From the NCBI RefSeq assembly GCF_030696805.1, contig NZ_JAUYRO010000095.1, positions 62,001-126,000 on the forward strand: a stretch of 64,000 nt of DNA, in the 5' to 3' direction. The DNA is from Methyloversatilis sp. GTDB taxonomy: Bacteria > Pseudomonadota > Gammaproteobacteria > Burkholderiales > Rhodocyclaceae. The notes beneath the pieces were generated by a model. It was not told the DNA's origin. It made no database searches and was given only the letters and a program-made list of their open reading frames with translations. Positions 54,961-63,203 of the stretch are shown here, piece after piece; position 1 is the stretch's first letter, and each line of letters begins with the position of its first letter. The translations under genes and the position numbers were made by a program.

Positions 54961-55218
54961 ATGGCACGCGTGCTGATGTATACAAGCGGCTTTTGTCCGT
55001 ATTGCTCGCAGGCCGAACGCCTGCTGACGAGCAAGGGTGTGACCGACATCGAGAAGGTGCGCATCGACATCGATACGGATCGCCGTTCCGAAATGATGGA
55101 GCGAACCGGCCGGCGCACCGTGCCACAGATCTACATTGGCGATTACCACGTGGGCGGGTGCGATGATCTGCAGGCACTCGACCGCGAAGGCAAGTTAGAC
55201 CCCCTGCTGCAGGCGTGA
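54961..55218 (+). CDS. grxC: glutaredoxin 3
   Basis: GrxC reduces disulfides and glutathione adducts using glutathione. The 85-residue protein has the dithiol active site CPYC at residues 12-15, the cis-Pro motif RTVPQIYI and VGGCDDLQAL. Length and order match the family. It lies between the rhodanese and secB, a conserved betaproteobacterial arrangement. Confidence 0.97.
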   Translation: MARVLMYTSGFCPYCSQAERLLTSKGVTDIEKVRIDIDTDRRSEMMERTGRRTVPQIYIGDYHVGGCDDLQALDREGKLDPLLQA

Positions 55219-55259
55219 GCCGGTTTTTGCAGCCTTAACCCCCAACCGAGAAGCGAAAA

Positions 55260-55739
55260 ATGGCCGAAGAAGCAGTGCAACCCCAACAGCCCACGGGCCC
55301 GGTGTTTTCCATCGAGAAGATCTACGTCAAGGACCTGTCGCTCGAAGTCCCGAACGCGCCGGAAATTTTCCTGACCCGCGAAAACCCGACCGTGCAGATC
55401 CAGCTGCAGACCGAGGGCAAGGCCGTGCAGGAAGGCGTGTTCAACGTGACGCTGACCGTCACCGTCACCGCCAAGCTTGAAGAGAAGACGATGTTCCTGG
55501 TTGAAGTCCGTCAGGCCGGCATCTTCCAGATCCGCAACGTCCCGGCCGAAGACATCCAGCCGATCCTCGGCATCGCCTGCCCGACCATCCTCTTCCCGTA
55601 CGCCCGTGAAAGCGTGTCGGATGCAGTCAATCGCGCCGGCTTCCCGCCGGTCGTGCTGGCACCGGTCAATTTTGAATCGATCTACCAGCAACGCATGCAG
55701 CAGCCGCCCGAAGGCCAGAACGGCGCCACGGTGCAGTGA
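55260..55739 (+). CDS. secB: protein-export chaperone SecB
   Basis: SecB keeps precursors unfolded and delivers them to SecA. The 159-residue acidic protein starts with a Gln/Pro-rich tail, then has [22 protein letters not shown], the [36 protein letters not shown] core and [19 protein letters not shown] at the end. Length is standard. Its stop overlaps the next ATG by one base. Confidence 0.97.
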   Translation: MAEEAVQPQQPTGPVFSIEKIYVKDLSLEVPNAPEIFLTRENPTVQIQLQTEGKAVQEGVFNVTLTVTVTAKLEEKTMFLVEVRQAGIFQIRNVPAEDIQPILGIACPTILFPYARESVSDAVNRAGFPPVVLAPVNFESIYQQRMQQPPEGQNGATVQ

Positions 55740-56185
55740 TGAAGCAGGCCGCGTGTGCGGCACTGGTCGCCCTCGTCTGTCCGCCTGTCGTGCAGGCGGC
55801 GGGCGTCGAGTACCGGTCGTTGTCGGACGTTGCGGTCATGTACGACGCGCCGTCGCGGCAGGCGCGTCAGCAGTTCGTCATCGCACGCCACACGCCGGTC
55901 GAGGTGGTGCGCAGCCAGACCGGATGGGTCAAGGTGCGCGAGCCGGGCGGCATGCTGGCCTGGGTCGAGGCGGCTTCGCTGGCACCTGCACGCATGGTGA
56001 TTGTCACCGCCGAGCGCGCGCGCGTCCTGGTCCGTGCAGAAGACGACGCACCGCTGGTGTTCGAAGCGGAACGCCGCGTACTGCTCGAACCACTGACCGA
56101 AGCGGCGCCCGCAGGCTGGGCGAAGGTGAAGCATCGTGACGGCCAGAGCGGTTTCGTGCGCATCTCCCAGGTCTGGGGGCTGTGA
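55739..56185 (+). CDS. SH3-domain-containing secreted protein
   Basis: This 148-residue protein has a signal peptide ([12 protein letters not shown]) and two bacterial SH3 repeats: [34 protein letters not shown] and [30 protein letters not shown], each ending with GWVKV or GWAKV. These domains often bind cell-wall material. The ATG at 55739 overlaps the secB stop (TGATG); a GTG one codon earlier is also in frame. It precedes gpsA by 16 bases. Confidence 0.88.
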   Translation: MKQAACAALVALVCPPVVQAAGVEYRSLSDVAVMYDAPSRQARQQFVIARHTPVEVVRSQTGWVKVREPGGMLAWVEAASLAPARMVIVTAERARVLVRAEDDAPLVFEAERRVLLEPLTEAAPAGWAKVKHRDGQSGFVRISQVWGL

Positions 56186-56201
56186 GCCGGGTTTCGCCGA
56201 A

Positions 56202-57194
56202 ATGAAGCTGTGCGTGATGGGCGCCGGCGCCTGGGGTACGGCGCTTGCTGTCGCCTATGCGCCGGATCACGACGTGACGCTGTGGACACGCGATGCTGAC
56301 CATGCGCGGTCGCTGCACAGTACGCGTTGCAACGAACGTTATCTGCCCGGCATTGCGCTGCCGCCGGGCATTGCGGTGTCGTCCGACGCTGCGTCTGCGC
56401 TGAACGGCTGTGATCTGGCGCTGATCGCGACGCCGATCGCCGGCCTGCGTGCAGCGCTCGAAGCGGTTGCGCGCAGCAGCGTGTCCGCCGTCCTGTGGGC
56501 CTGCAAGGGGTTCGAACGCGGCAGCGGTCTGCTGCCGCACCAAGTTGCGCGGGACATCCTGCCGGCGCACATTTCGCGCGGCGCCTTCAGCGGGCCCAGT
56601 TTTGCGATCGAGGTGGCACGCGGCCTGCCGACTGCGATCACCGTGGCGAGCGACGACATCGCGTTCGCGAGCTGGCTGGTCGCCTCGCTGCACAGTCCCC
56701 GGCTGCGGCTGTATGCCAACGACGACCTGATCGGCGTCGAGGTCGGTGGCGCAGTCAAGAACGTCATGGCGATCGCCACCGGAGTGTGCGATGGGCTCGG
56801 ATTCGGCATGAACGCGCGGGCCGCGCTGATCACCCGCGGTCTGGCCGAAATCGCCCGCCTGGGCGTGGCGCTTGGCGGCCGCAGCCAGACCTTCATGGGA
56901 CTGGCCGGCATGGGCGACCTCATCCTCACCTGCACCGGCGATCTGTCACGCAACCGGCGCGTCGGCCTGTTGCTGGCCGAAGGGCGTTCGCTGGATGAGG
57001 TATTGACCACGCTGGGTCATGTGGCAGAAGGGGTGCCGACCGCACGCGAGGCGGCCGCGCTGGCCGAGCGCATGCAGGTCGACATGCCGATCACGCAGGC
57101 GGTGGCGGCGGTGCTCGACGGGCGGCTGGCTGCAGCCGACGCAGTGGAAAACCTGTTGTCGCGTGATCCGAAAGCGGAAACGCCGCCGCTGTAG
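56202..57194 (+). CDS. gpsA: NAD(P)-dependent glycerol-3-phosphate dehydrogenase
   Basis: GpsA makes sn-glycerol-3-phosphate for phospholipid synthesis. The 330-residue protein has the dinucleotide motif [19 protein letters not shown] at the start, [10 protein letters not shown] with the conserved Lys, [37 protein letters not shown] with the catalytic Lys, and [17 protein letters not shown]. It is the end of the rhodanese-grxC-secB-SH3-gpsA operon. trmL is convergent, six bases on. Confidence 0.97.
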   Translation: MKLCVMGAGAWGTALAVAYAPDHDVTLWTRDADHARSLHSTRCNERYLPGIALPPGIAVSSDAASALNGCDLALIATPIAGLRAALEAVARSSVSAVLWACKGFERGSGLLPHQVARDILPAHISRGAFSGPSFAIEVARGLPTAITVASDDIAFASWLVASLHSPRLRLYANDDLIGVEVGGAVKNVMAIATGVCDGLGFGMNARAALITRGLAEIARLGVALGGRSQTFMGLAGMGDLILTCTGDLSRNRRVGLLLAEGRSLDEVLTTLGHVAEGVPTAREAAALAERMQVDMPITQAVAAVLDGRLAAADAVENLLSRDPKAETPPL

Positions 57195-57200
57195 CCTCGT

Positions 57201-57683
57201 TCACGGCGTCGCCGCGCCAGCGAAGTCGGTTTGGCGCCATGCTTCATAGGCGACGATGGCCACCGAATTGCTCAGATTCAGGCTGCGGCTTTCCGGCTGC
57301 ATCGGGATTCGCAGTCGCTGTGCCACCGGCACAGTGTCGAGCAGCGCGCCGGGCAGACCGGCGGTTTCCTGACCGAACAGGAAAATGTCGCCGGAGCGAT
57401 AGTGCGGCGCCGTATGTGCCGTGCGCCCGCGCGTGCTCAGGGCATAAAGCCGCGGATCGTCGGGCTGCAGCGCCAGTTCGTCCGACAGCGCGGCCCAATC
57501 CTCATGCACCGTCACATTCACCAGGTCGCGGTAGTCCATGCCGGCACGCGCGAGGTGCTTGTCGGTGATTTCGAAGCCGAGCGGCTTCACCAGATGCAGC
57601 CTGAACCCGCCGTTGGCGCACAGCCGCATCACGTTGCCGGTGTTGGGTGGTATTTCGGGCTGGTACAGGACGATGTGGAACAT
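57201..57683 (-). CDS. trmL: tRNA (cytidine(34)-2'-O)-methyltransferase TrmL
   Basis: TrmL methylates the wobble nucleotide of tRNA-Leu. The 160-residue SPOUT protein has the knot motifs YQPEIPPNTGNVMRLCANGG at the start, DIFLFGQETAGLPGALLD near residue 94 and IPMQPESRSLNLSNSVAIVAYEAWRQ near the end. Length matches the family. It lies downstream of comF on the same strand with a 52-base gap. Confidence 0.95.
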   Translation of the reverse strand: MFHIVLYQPEIPPNTGNVMRLCANGGFRLHLVKPLGFEITDKHLARAGMDYRDLVNVTVHEDWAALSDELALQPDDPRLYALSTRGRTAHTAPHYRSGDIFLFGQETAGLPGALLDTVPVAQRLRIPMQPESRSLNLSNSVAIVAYEAWRQTDFAGAATP

Positions 57684-57735
57684 GGGCGCGCGCCGGGTCG
57701 GGGAACGCGATTGTGCCGTGGCGGGGCGGGTGAAG

Positions 57736-58443
57736 CTACTTCCCGCGCAGCCGTGGCGTGCGCGCCAGCACCAGATTGGTCACCGTCAGCGCGCCGGCTG
57801 CCTTCAGCATGCGTGCCACCTCGTGCAGGCTCGCGCCGGTGGTCAGCACGTCATCCAGCACTGCGACATGCCGGCCCGCCACCTCGGTGCGCACCGCAAA
57901 TGCGCCGCGCACGTTGCGCCGTCGCTGCGACCACGCGAGATCGCGCTGCGGCGGCGTGTCGTAGAGGCGCACCAGACCGAAGGCATCGAAGTTCAGCTGG
58001 CCGAGCCGACCGAGCGCGCGGCCGATCTCGACCGACTGGTTGAAGCCGCGCTCGCGCAGACGGTTCGGGTGTAACGGCATGGCCAGCAGCAGATCACAGG
58101 GCGGCAGGCCGAGCGCGTGCAGCTCGTGCGCGAACCAGATGGCCAATGGCAGGCGGGCGCGGAACTTCAGCTCATGGATCAACTGGTCGGCAGGTTCCGC
58201 GTACGCCCAGACAGCCAGCGTCGCGTCGAAGGCCGGCGGATGCTTCAGGCAGCGGCCGCACACGTCGGCGGTTGGAACCGGCAGCGCGCAGATCGGGCAA
58301 TGCGCCGCGGGCAGACGCGGCAACTCGTCATGGCATCCGGCGCACAACAGCGCATCGCCCGATGGCAGGCCGCACAGTCGGCAGTCCTGCGGCATCAATC
58401 GTCTGCGCACGGCCTGCGCAGCGGCGATTACGCGGTGCAACAT
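57736..58443 (-). CDS. ComF family phosphoribosyltransferase-like protein
   Basis: This 235-residue protein has an N-terminal zinc ribbon with several cysteines ([31 protein letters not shown]) and a C-terminal phosphoribosyltransferase fold with the PRPP loop [16 protein letters not shown] near residue 195. ComF proteins help DNA uptake in competent bacteria; the exact reaction is not known. It is divergent from bioB, a common arrangement in betaproteobacteria. Confidence 0.92.
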   Translation of the reverse strand: MLHRVIAAAQAVRRRLMPQDCRLCGLPSGDALLCAGCHDELPRLPAAHCPICALPVPTADVCGRCLKHPPAFDATLAVWAYAEPADQLIHELKFRARLPLAIWFAHELHALGLPPCDLLLAMPLHPNRLRERGFNQSVEIGRALGRLGQLNFDAFGLVRLYDTPPQRDLAWSQRRRNVRGAFAVRTEVAGRHVAVLDDVLTTGASLHEVARMLKAAGALTVTNLVLARTPRLRGK

Positions 58444-58514
58444 GGGCAGGCCGTTTTCGCGGAAAATGCGGGCTTCGCCGTTTCGGCGCCGATGCGCCCG
58501 CCAGACTTCACATC

Positions 58515-59495
58515 ATGCATACCCAGGTCATCCATCTTCCGCCGTCCTCCCGTTCGCAAGTGCCCCAGCGCTGGACCACCGAACAGGTCGAGGCGCTGTT
58601 CGCGCTGCCTTTCGCCGATCTGATGTTCCGAGCGCAGCAGGTGCATCGCGAGCATTTTGATCCCAATGCCATACAACGATCCACCCTGCTGTCGATCAAG
58701 ACCGGCGGCTGCCCGGAAGACTGCGGCTATTGCCCGCAGTCGGTGCGCCACGACACCGGCGTCACCAGCCAGGACCTGCTGCCGGTCGAAGAGGTGCTGG
58801 CGGCTGCCCGCGCCGCGCGCGATGCCGGTGCGACGCGCTTCTGCATGGGCGCCGCCTGGCGCGGCCCGAAGGACCGCGATGTCGAAGCGGTGGCTGAAAT
58901 GATTTCGGCGGTGAAGGGGCTGGGTCTGGAAACGTGCGCCACGCTGGGCATGCTGCGCGAAGGTCAGGCCGAAACGCTGAAGAAGGCGGGGCTGGATTAC
59001 TACAATCACAACATCGACACCGCTCCGGAGTTCTACGGCGACGTCATCGGTACGCGCACTCAGGAAGACCGCTTCGACACGCTGGAAGCGGTGCGCGAAG
59101 CCGGCATGAACGTGTGCTGCGGCGGCATTGTCGGCATGGGCGAATCGCGCCGTGGCCGTGCCGGCTTGATCGCCACGCTGGCCAGCATGGATACACCGCC
59201 CGAATCGGTGCCGATCAACAACCTGGTCAAGGTCGAAGGCACGCCGCTGGCCGATACGCCGGATCTTGATCCGTTCGAATTCGTGCGTACCATCGCCTGC
59301 GCCCGCATCACGATGCCGAAGAGTCACGTCCGCCTGTCGGCCGGGCGCGAAGCGATGAACGACCAGATGCAGGCGCTGTGCTTTCTGGCCGGTGCCAATT
59401 CCATCTTCTACGGCGACAGGCTGCTGACCACCGGCAACCCGCAGGCCGACAACGACCGCCGGCTGCTGGAGCGGCTGGGCATCCAGTCGGTCTGA
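58515..59495 (+). CDS. bioB: biotin synthase
   Basis: BioB inserts sulfur into dethiobiotin by radical SAM chemistry. The 326-residue protein has the SAM cluster motif [11 protein letters not shown] near residue 60, the substrate region [14 protein letters not shown] and [12 protein letters not shown], and CGGIVGMGE with the second cluster ligand. The ATG at 58515 ([10 protein letters not shown]) lies 71 bases from the divergent comF start. bioC follows. Confidence 0.97.
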   Translation: MHTQVIHLPPSSRSQVPQRWTTEQVEALFALPFADLMFRAQQVHREHFDPNAIQRSTLLSIKTGGCPEDCGYCPQSVRHDTGVTSQDLLPVEEVLAAARAARDAGATRFCMGAAWRGPKDRDVEAVAEMISAVKGLGLETCATLGMLREGQAETLKKAGLDYYNHNIDTAPEFYGDVIGTRTQEDRFDTLEAVREAGMNVCCGGIVGMGESRRGRAGLIATLASMDTPPESVPINNLVKVEGTPLADTPDLDPFEFVRTIACARITMPKSHVRLSAGREAMNDQMQALCFLAGANSIFYGDRLLTTGNPQADNDRRLLERLGIQSV

Positions 59496-59557
59496 GCGCG
59501 GAGCGCACGACCATCGCCGCTGCGGTTCCGCCCGACCTCGCACTCGATGCGCGCGCG

Positions 59558-60415
59558 GTGGCGCGCGGCTTCGAGCGTGCCGCCGCGCGTTTCGACGACG
59601 CGGCGGTGCTGCATCGCGAAGTGGCCCGGCGCATGGCCGAGCGGCTTGACATGGTCATGTTGAAGCCGGCCCGCCTGCTCGATCTGGGCTGCGGCAGCGG
59701 CGCCGATCTGCAGCCGCTGCGCGCCCGCTACCCCGACATGCAGATGATCGGCGTCGACCGTTCGGCCGCCATGCTCGCGCGGGCAGCGACCCGCACACCG
59801 CGCTGGCGGCGCTGGCTGCCCGGGGTGCTGGGCGGCAGCCAGACCGCGCTGGTGCGTGCCGACATCGCGCGCCTGCCGATTGCGCCGCGCAGCATCGACA
59901 TGGTGTGGTCCAACATGGCGCTGCACTGGCAGGCGGACCTGCCGGCGACACTGCGCGAAGTGCAGCGCTGCGTGCGCGTCGACGGGCTGTTCATGTTTTC
60001 CATGCTCGGCCCGGACACGCTGCGCGAACTGCGTGGCGCGCTGGCCGAAGCCGGACTGCCGTTGCGCGCACATCGATTCATCGACATGCACGATGTCGGC
60101 GACATGCTGGTCGAGTCGGGCTTCGCCGAACCGGTGATGGACATGGAGCACATCACGCTGACCTTCGACACGCCGACCGCGCTGTACCGCGATCTGGCCG
60201 ATACCGGCGGCCACTGCGCATTGGCCGCACGGCCGCGCGGACTGCTGACGCCGCGTGCCCGTGCGCGGCTCGATGACGCGCTGTTGCGGCTGCGCGACGA
60301 CGGCCGCCTGCCGGCAACGATGGAGATCATCTACGGCCACGCCTGGCGCGGCGAGCCGCGCCAGACCGAAGACGGCCGCGCGATCATCCAGTTCGAACGC
60401 GGCCGCCGGCTATGA
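59558..60415 (+). CDS. bioC: malonyl-[acyl-carrier protein] O-methyltransferase BioC
   Basis: BioC methylates malonyl-ACP so that it can prime biotin pimelate synthesis. The product has FERAAARFDDAAVLHREV, motif I LLDLGCGSGADLQPL, MVWSNMALHWQADLPATLREV and FSMLGPDTLREL, all typical of BioC. The start is uncertain: no ATG exists between the bioB stop and the conserved region. The GTG at 59558 gives 285 residues. The frame is open upstream, with a CTG at 59492 next to the bioB stop and a GTG at 59378 inside bioB, so a few more N-terminal residues are possible. Confidence 0.88.
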   Translation: MARGFERAAARFDDAAVLHREVARRMAERLDMVMLKPARLLDLGCGSGADLQPLRARYPDMQMIGVDRSAAMLARAATRTPRWRRWLPGVLGGSQTALVRADIARLPIAPRSIDMVWSNMALHWQADLPATLREVQRCVRVDGLFMFSMLGPDTLRELRGALAEAGLPLRAHRFIDMHDVGDMLVESGFAEPVMDMEHITLTFDTPTALYRDLADTGGHCALAARPRGLLTPRARARLDDALLRLRDDGRLPATMEIIYGHAWRGEPRQTEDGRAIIQFERGRRL

Positions 60416-60585
60416 AGCGCAAGGACGCCGTGCGGGTCAGCGCCAAGGGACGCAGCCTGAAGCCGCGCAACCCGCTGGCCACTGCGGCGCTGATGAAAAA
60501 GGGCGGCGAGCACGCCCGGCAAGACAAGAAGGCCAGCCGCGCGCGGCTCAAATCCGGTCTGCGCAAGACGACGGACGGCGACTGA
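60412..60585 (+). CDS. small basic protein coupled to bioC
   Basis: This 57-residue protein has an ATG at 60412 that overlaps the bioC stop by four bases (ATGA), and ends at TGA 60583-60585. It is very basic: KRKDAVRVSAKGRSLKPRN at the start, MKKGGEHARQDKKASRARL near the end. It has no signal or membrane segment. Codon use matches its neighbours. The overlap favours a real translated gene. I do not recognise the family; nucleic-acid binding is possible from charge alone. Confidence 0.6.
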   Translation: MKRKDAVRVSAKGRSLKPRNPLATAALMKKGGEHARQDKKASRARLKSGLRKTTDGD

Positions 60586-60706
60586 CGATGTCGCCATCGG
60601 CCCGGCTCACGCTGCTGATGCGCGTCGCCGAGGCGCTGGGGTCTGTCCGCGTTTAATCGCGGCCCGCGCGCGATTCAGTTTCAATTGACCCTGGTATTTT
60701 CGGTAA

Positions 60707-61063
60707 CGAAATGGCCGGCCGTGTCGGGCGTCGGCGCGGGGTCGTCGATATGAGGGTTACCTCGGGCCTGCTGTGCCTGGCTGGCCGGAGCTGTACAACA
60801 CGGCAGTCATGGCTGATTCGGCCTCGCTGACCGCCGGCCTGGTGCATGCTGCGCCGGCGGCACGGCGCGCTGCGGCGATGGCGCTGTATTCGCTCGGCGG
60901 CTTCGGCGCCGGCTTCATCGCGCCGCGGGTGTTCGGTGGCGTGCTCGACATGACCGGGGGTATCTCTTCCCCTGTGGCATGGACCTTCGCCTGCGGCACG
61001 CTGGGCGTCGGTTGCCTGCTGGGGGCGCTGTCGGCGCTGCGTCGCCCGGGCGCTGCGGCATAG
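60707..61063 (+). pseudogene. C-terminal remnant of an MFS transporter
   Basis: The frame opens after a TAA at 60704 and encodes PGWPELYNTAVMADSASLTAG, then AAMALYSLGGFGAGFIAPRVFGGVLD and TFACGTLGVGCLLGALSAL. This is the last two transmembrane segments and end of a major facilitator transporter. The N-terminal ten or so helices are absent, so it is a truncated remnant. A 22-codon frame from an ATG at 60588, two bases after the small basic gene, ends at 60656 and may be an unrelated gene head left by the same deletion. The remaining bases up to 61190 hold no other recognisable feature beyond the ribosome binding site of the next gene. Confidence 0.7.
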
Positions 61064-61189
61064 TCCGTTCAGACCATGCCGCAGGGTTTTCGCGGCCACA
61101 GTCCGGTCATCTTCGCGCCCTAACCTCCGGCTCACACAGTCGGGTGCCGCTGCGCGCCCGCCGTCTGACAACGATTCCGGAGATGTCCC

Positions 61190-63130
61190 ATGAACGCCAC
61201 CCTCGTCGTGCGCAAGCACACGCTTGCCATCCTGATTTCGTCGCTGTTCGCCGGCCCGGCGCTGGCCGAAGGTCTCACGCTGCTGCATGTCGGTGACCAG
61301 GAGTCCTGGCTGCTGTCGGCGCAGGGCAACCTGCGTGACAACGCCTCGCAGGCCGTGTCGTTCTACGGCGGCGTCGACCGCCTCGCCAGCGTCATGTTCG
61401 CCGCCGAGTCGGCCGCCGAACTGGCCGGCAACACGGTGTTCAAGCTCAACGCGGGTGACGCCTTCCTGCCCGGGCCCCGCCTGAACGCCAGCTTCGCCAA
61501 TCTGGGCTCGGCCTACATCGATGGCGGTCAGGATTTCTACGACGCCATCGCGATGCGCCACATCGGCTTCGATGCGGCCGTGTTCGGCAATCATGAATTC
61601 GATCTCGGCCCGGACGTCGCGGCGCGCTTCGCCCAGGTTTCAGGCACCACCTACCTGTCGTCCAACCTCAACTTCAGCGCCACGCCCGCATTCGCGTCGC
61701 TCGCCGCGACCGGCACGGTCGCGCCCTACACGCTGCTGAGCACGAATGGCGGCAACAAGGTTGCGGTGGTCGGTGTCACGACACCGCGGCTGCCGAACAT
61801 CAGTTCGCCGGGTGCGGTGAATCTGACCGGGGGCTGGAGCGCAGGCAATACCGAGACGCAGAACCTGCAGGCGCTGGTGCCTTTCGTACAGCAGCAGATC
61901 GATGCCGCGCGCGCAGAAGGTGCAGGCAGCGTCATCGTGATCAGCCACCTGCAGAACGCCGCCAACGAGCGCGACGTGCTGATCCCCGGTCTGCGCGGCG
62001 TCGATGTCGTGCTGTCCGGCGGCGGCCACGAATTGATGGCCGATGCCGACGATGTGCTGATTCCGAACGATGTGCGCGCCATCACCGGCTTGCCGCAGAT
62101 GATCGCGGATGCCGATGGCAAAGGCGTGGCCATGGTGACCTCGAACTTCGGCAACCGTTACGTCGGAGAACTGAACCTCACGCTGCACGACACGACCGGT
62201 GTCGTGACCGCGATCAACGGCGCCAATCTGTACCGCGTGTCCGGCGCTCAGACCGATGCAGTCGTGGGCGACAGCTTCCTGAAGACCGCGGTGGTCGATC
62301 CGGTCCAGATGTACGTCAATGATCTCAATGCGACCGTGATCGGGACGTCGGACGTGTTCCTGAACGGAGCACGCGGCGCGGCGGGTACGCCCGGCAGCTT
62401 CCAGGCAGGTGTGCGCAATGCGGAAACGAATCTGGGCAATCTGGTTGCCGATGCCATGCGTCATGCCGGCGGCACCGACATCGCGATCCAGAACGGCGGC
62501 GGCATCCGTACTTCGATCAGCGTCGGCAACGTCAGCGTGGGCAACACGTTTGACGTGCTGCCCTTCACCAATCTGGTCGATGTCGCACCGAGCGTCGATG
62601 CGGAGCAGCTGAAGACCATCATGGAGCATTCGGTTGCCAACGCATCGGCCAGCGGCAGTGCTGACGGCCGCTTTGCCCAGGTGTCCGGCATGCGTGTCGT
62701 GTATGACACGACGCGGGCGTCGGGCGACCGCATCGTCAGCATCGTGCTCGATGACGGCACCGTGCTGGTGCAGAACGGTGAAGTCGTGGAAGGCGCACGC
62801 AGCTTCTCGCTGACCACGATCGACTTCACCGCCAACGGTGGCGACGGTTACCCGTTCGCGGCTGCCGGCATCGAATTCGAGAATGCCGTCAGTTCGATCA
62901 CCTACCAGCAGGCGCTGCAGGAATACATCACCGACGCAATCTCGGAAGGCGGTCTGGGCGGCGTCATCAGTGCCAGCCGCTACGGCGTCGCCGATCCGCT
63001 CGACCCGGCAGGTCGCCTGGTCGACCTGGCGATCTCGCCGGTGCCGGAAGCCGATACATGGGCCATGCTGCTGGCCGGCCTGGGCCTGCTCGGCGTGTTT
63101 GCCCGCCGCCGCAACGCCGTCGCTGTCTGA
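61190..63130 (+). CDS. PEP-CTERM 5'-nucleotidase/metallophosphatase
   Basis: This 646-residue secreted protein belongs to the 5'-nucleotidase/UshA family, which releases phosphate from nucleotides. It has a signal peptide, metal-site motifs LLHVGDQES, LNAGDAFLPG, FGNHEFDLGP near residue 130, SHLQNA and GGGHELM, and the C-terminal substrate domain with NGGGIRTSI and FTANGGDGYPF. The tail is a PEP-CTERM signal: VPEADTWAM, a hydrophobic helix, then ARRR. The first motif has DQES in place of the usual DxHG, a notable change. A GGAG site precedes the ATG. Confidence 0.9.
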   Translation: MNATLVVRKHTLAILISSLFAGPALAEGLTLLHVGDQESWLLSAQGNLRDNASQAVSFYGGVDRLASVMFAAESAAELAGNTVFKLNAGDAFLPGPRLNASFANLGSAYIDGGQDFYDAIAMRHIGFDAAVFGNHEFDLGPDVAARFAQVSGTTYLSSNLNFSATPAFASLAATGTVAPYTLLSTNGGNKVAVVGVTTPRLPNISSPGAVNLTGGWSAGNTETQNLQALVPFVQQQIDAARAEGAGSVIVISHLQNAANERDVLIPGLRGVDVVLSGGGHELMADADDVLIPNDVRAITGLPQMIADADGKGVAMVTSNFGNRYVGELNLTLHDTTGVVTAINGANLYRVSGAQTDAVVGDSFLKTAVVDPVQMYVNDLNATVIGTSDVFLNGARGAAGTPGSFQAGVRNAETNLGNLVADAMRHAGGTDIAIQNGGGIRTSISVGNVSVGNTFDVLPFTNLVDVAPSVDAEQLKTIMEHSVANASASGSADGRFAQVSGMRVVYDTTRASGDRIVSIVLDDGTVLVQNGEVVEGARSFSLTTIDFTANGGDGYPFAAAGIEFENAVSSITYQQALQEYITDAISEGGLGGVISASRYGVADPLDPAGRLVDLAISPVPEADTWAMLLAGLGLLGVFARRRNAVAV

Positions 63131-63140
63131 TTCAGCCTCC

Positions 63141-63168
63141 CGGCCCGTCCGCTATCGCCGGCGGGCCG
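63141..63168 (+). terminator. possible weak terminator after the 5'-nucleotidase gene
   Basis: CGGCCCG and CGGGCCG form 7-bp arms with a 14-base loop. The following CTTCGATT is only slightly T-rich, so it may be just an mRNA 3' structure. Confidence 0.4.
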
Positions 63169-63203
63169 CTTCGATTACCCTGCCCGTCTTGCTGGAAACT
63201 CAA

